Positions 23,952 through 24,415 of a DNA stretch of 24,415 nt are shown piece by piece. Positions within the stretch are counted from its first letter, which is position 1; every line of letters starts with the position of its first letter. Position numbers and translations under genes: made by a program. Below the pieces are notes generated by a model that made no database searches, was not told the origin of the DNA, and saw nothing but the letters and a program-made list of their open reading frames with translations. This DNA comes from Desulfonema limicola (GTDB taxonomy: Bacteria > Desulfobacterota > Desulfobacteria > Desulfobacterales > Desulfosalsimonadaceae), in assembly GCA_020722245.1 (NCBI GenBank), contig DYLE01000010.1:1-24415 (forward strand), written 5' to 3'.

Positions 23952-24415
23952 CTACCCCCCTGCCCGGTTTAAGAAAACATACCCGCCGCTGATCGCCTTT
24001 TTCCCCTCCTGATTGAAAACGGTATAATAGAGCTCCCTGCCGGCAGGCGCCTCGATTCTTCTTTCAAGAATCACCCTAATCATGGTTCCCGGGAGGACCA
24101 TGCCGGTAAACCGGCAAAACAGGGAACGGAGCCGCGTTGCGTCCCTGTCCGCTTCCCGGTTGATGATTTCACGGATGGCAAACGCAAGGGTTACGGTCCC
24201 CTGAAGGATAATGCCGGGCAAACCCACCTGTCGGGCAAACCTGACGGATGTATGAATGGGAAAGACGATGTTTGTGCATCCATCATAGATAAACGATTGG
24301 AGTCGATCAATGGGTATGGTTGAGGTCCATATCGAGGACCCCTCCCCTTCTTTTTCAGGTACGGCAGGCAGGTTCTCTTCACCCCTTCCCTCATCCCGGC
24401 ACCATACCCCCCCGC
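23952..24415 (-). CDS. MaoC-like hydratase/dehydratase, C-terminal part (runs off the window)
   Basis: The frame is open from the stop at 23952 to the window end, so about 153 C-terminal residues are visible and the start lies outside. The hot-dog fold hydratase motif is present as FPIHTSVRFA (Pro-Ile-His-x5-Ala), followed by GLPGIILQGTVTLAFA and the RFTGMVLPGT segment typical of MaoC domains. These enzymes hydrate or dehydrate enoyl- and 3-hydroxyacyl-CoA. A GTG at 24227 would give a shorter protein, but it would cut off the catalytic motif and is rejected. The gene is convergent with the activator gene, 69 bases apart. A link to the Hdr operon's substrate is possible but unproved. Confidence 0.86.
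   Translation of the reverse strand, partial: GGVWCRDEGRGEENLPAVPEKEGEGSSIWTSTIPIDRLQSFIYDGCTNIVFPIHTSVRFARQVGLPGIILQGTVTLAFAIREIINREADRDATRLRSLFCRFTGMVLPGTMIRVILERRIEAPAGRELYYTVFNQEGKKAISGGYVFLNRAGG

Noticed and set aside
24225..24394. Separate small open frames at the right edge (a GTG-started 91-residue frame and a 67-residue frame from 24394)
   Set aside because: The MaoC frame continues unbroken from 23952 to the edge. The first is its truncated form and the second is out of frame.

Overview
The window looks like chromosome from an anaerobic, probably sulfate-reducing or syntrophic bacterium of the Desulfobacterota (former Deltaproteobacteria). That placement is an inference. It rests on the concentration of heterodisulfide-reductase (Hdr), MvhD and NADH-dehydrogenase-like flavin/iron-sulfur proteins, on a sigma-54 activator with a PAS domain, and on the overall protein style. 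There are no insertion sequences, CRISPR arrays or phage genes. No gene-free stretch exceeds about 200 bases.

Region 1 (1-7483) is housekeeping, all on the minus strand. In transcription order it holds a TIGR01777-type epimerase, a small DUF2892 membrane protein, a DUF2400/TIGR02757 protein, tRNA-Ala(CGC), hisB, hisA, dnaG, rpoD and a CAU-anticodon tRNA cut by the window edge. A consensus sigma-70 promoter (TTGACA, 17 bases, TATATT) lies just upstream of dnaG-rpoD.

Region 2 (7609-22357) is the main interest: about 14.7 kb of twelve closely packed minus-strand genes plus a leader gene, apparently one operon. It starts at a sigma-54 (-24/-12) promoter at 22342-22357 and ends at a strong intrinsic terminator at 7609-7661. 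In transcription order it encodes a TusA-like protein without its catalytic cysteine; a 999-residue tandem HdrA; MvhD-1; two consecutive FdhB/AsrA-like iron-sulfur proteins; MvhD-2; HdrC; HdrB; the N-terminal half of a second HdrA; NuoE-like and NuoF-like proteins; a NuoG head fused to the missing C-terminal half of that second HdrA; and an FAD disulfide oxidoreductase. The second HdrA is therefore split exactly between its two inserted ferredoxin clusters, with nuoE, nuoF and the nuoG head lying between the halves. Taken together this suggests a cytoplasmic flavin-based electron-bifurcating or confurcating complex. NADH would enter at NuoEF, a thiol/disulfide would be handled at HdrB, and a further low-potential partner would exchange at the FdhB-like or MvhD subunits. 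The substrate cannot be read from the sequence.

Region 3 (22358-24415) holds the controller. A divergent PAS-AAA+-Fis sigma-54 activator with a cysteine-rich PAS domain is encoded on the plus strand. Two related 14-base palindromes lie between the divergent promoters, centred about 92 and 117 bases upstream of the predicted operon start, and one overlaps the activator's own putative sigma-70 promoter. Downstream and convergent is the C-terminal part of a MaoC-like hydratase that runs off the window edge.
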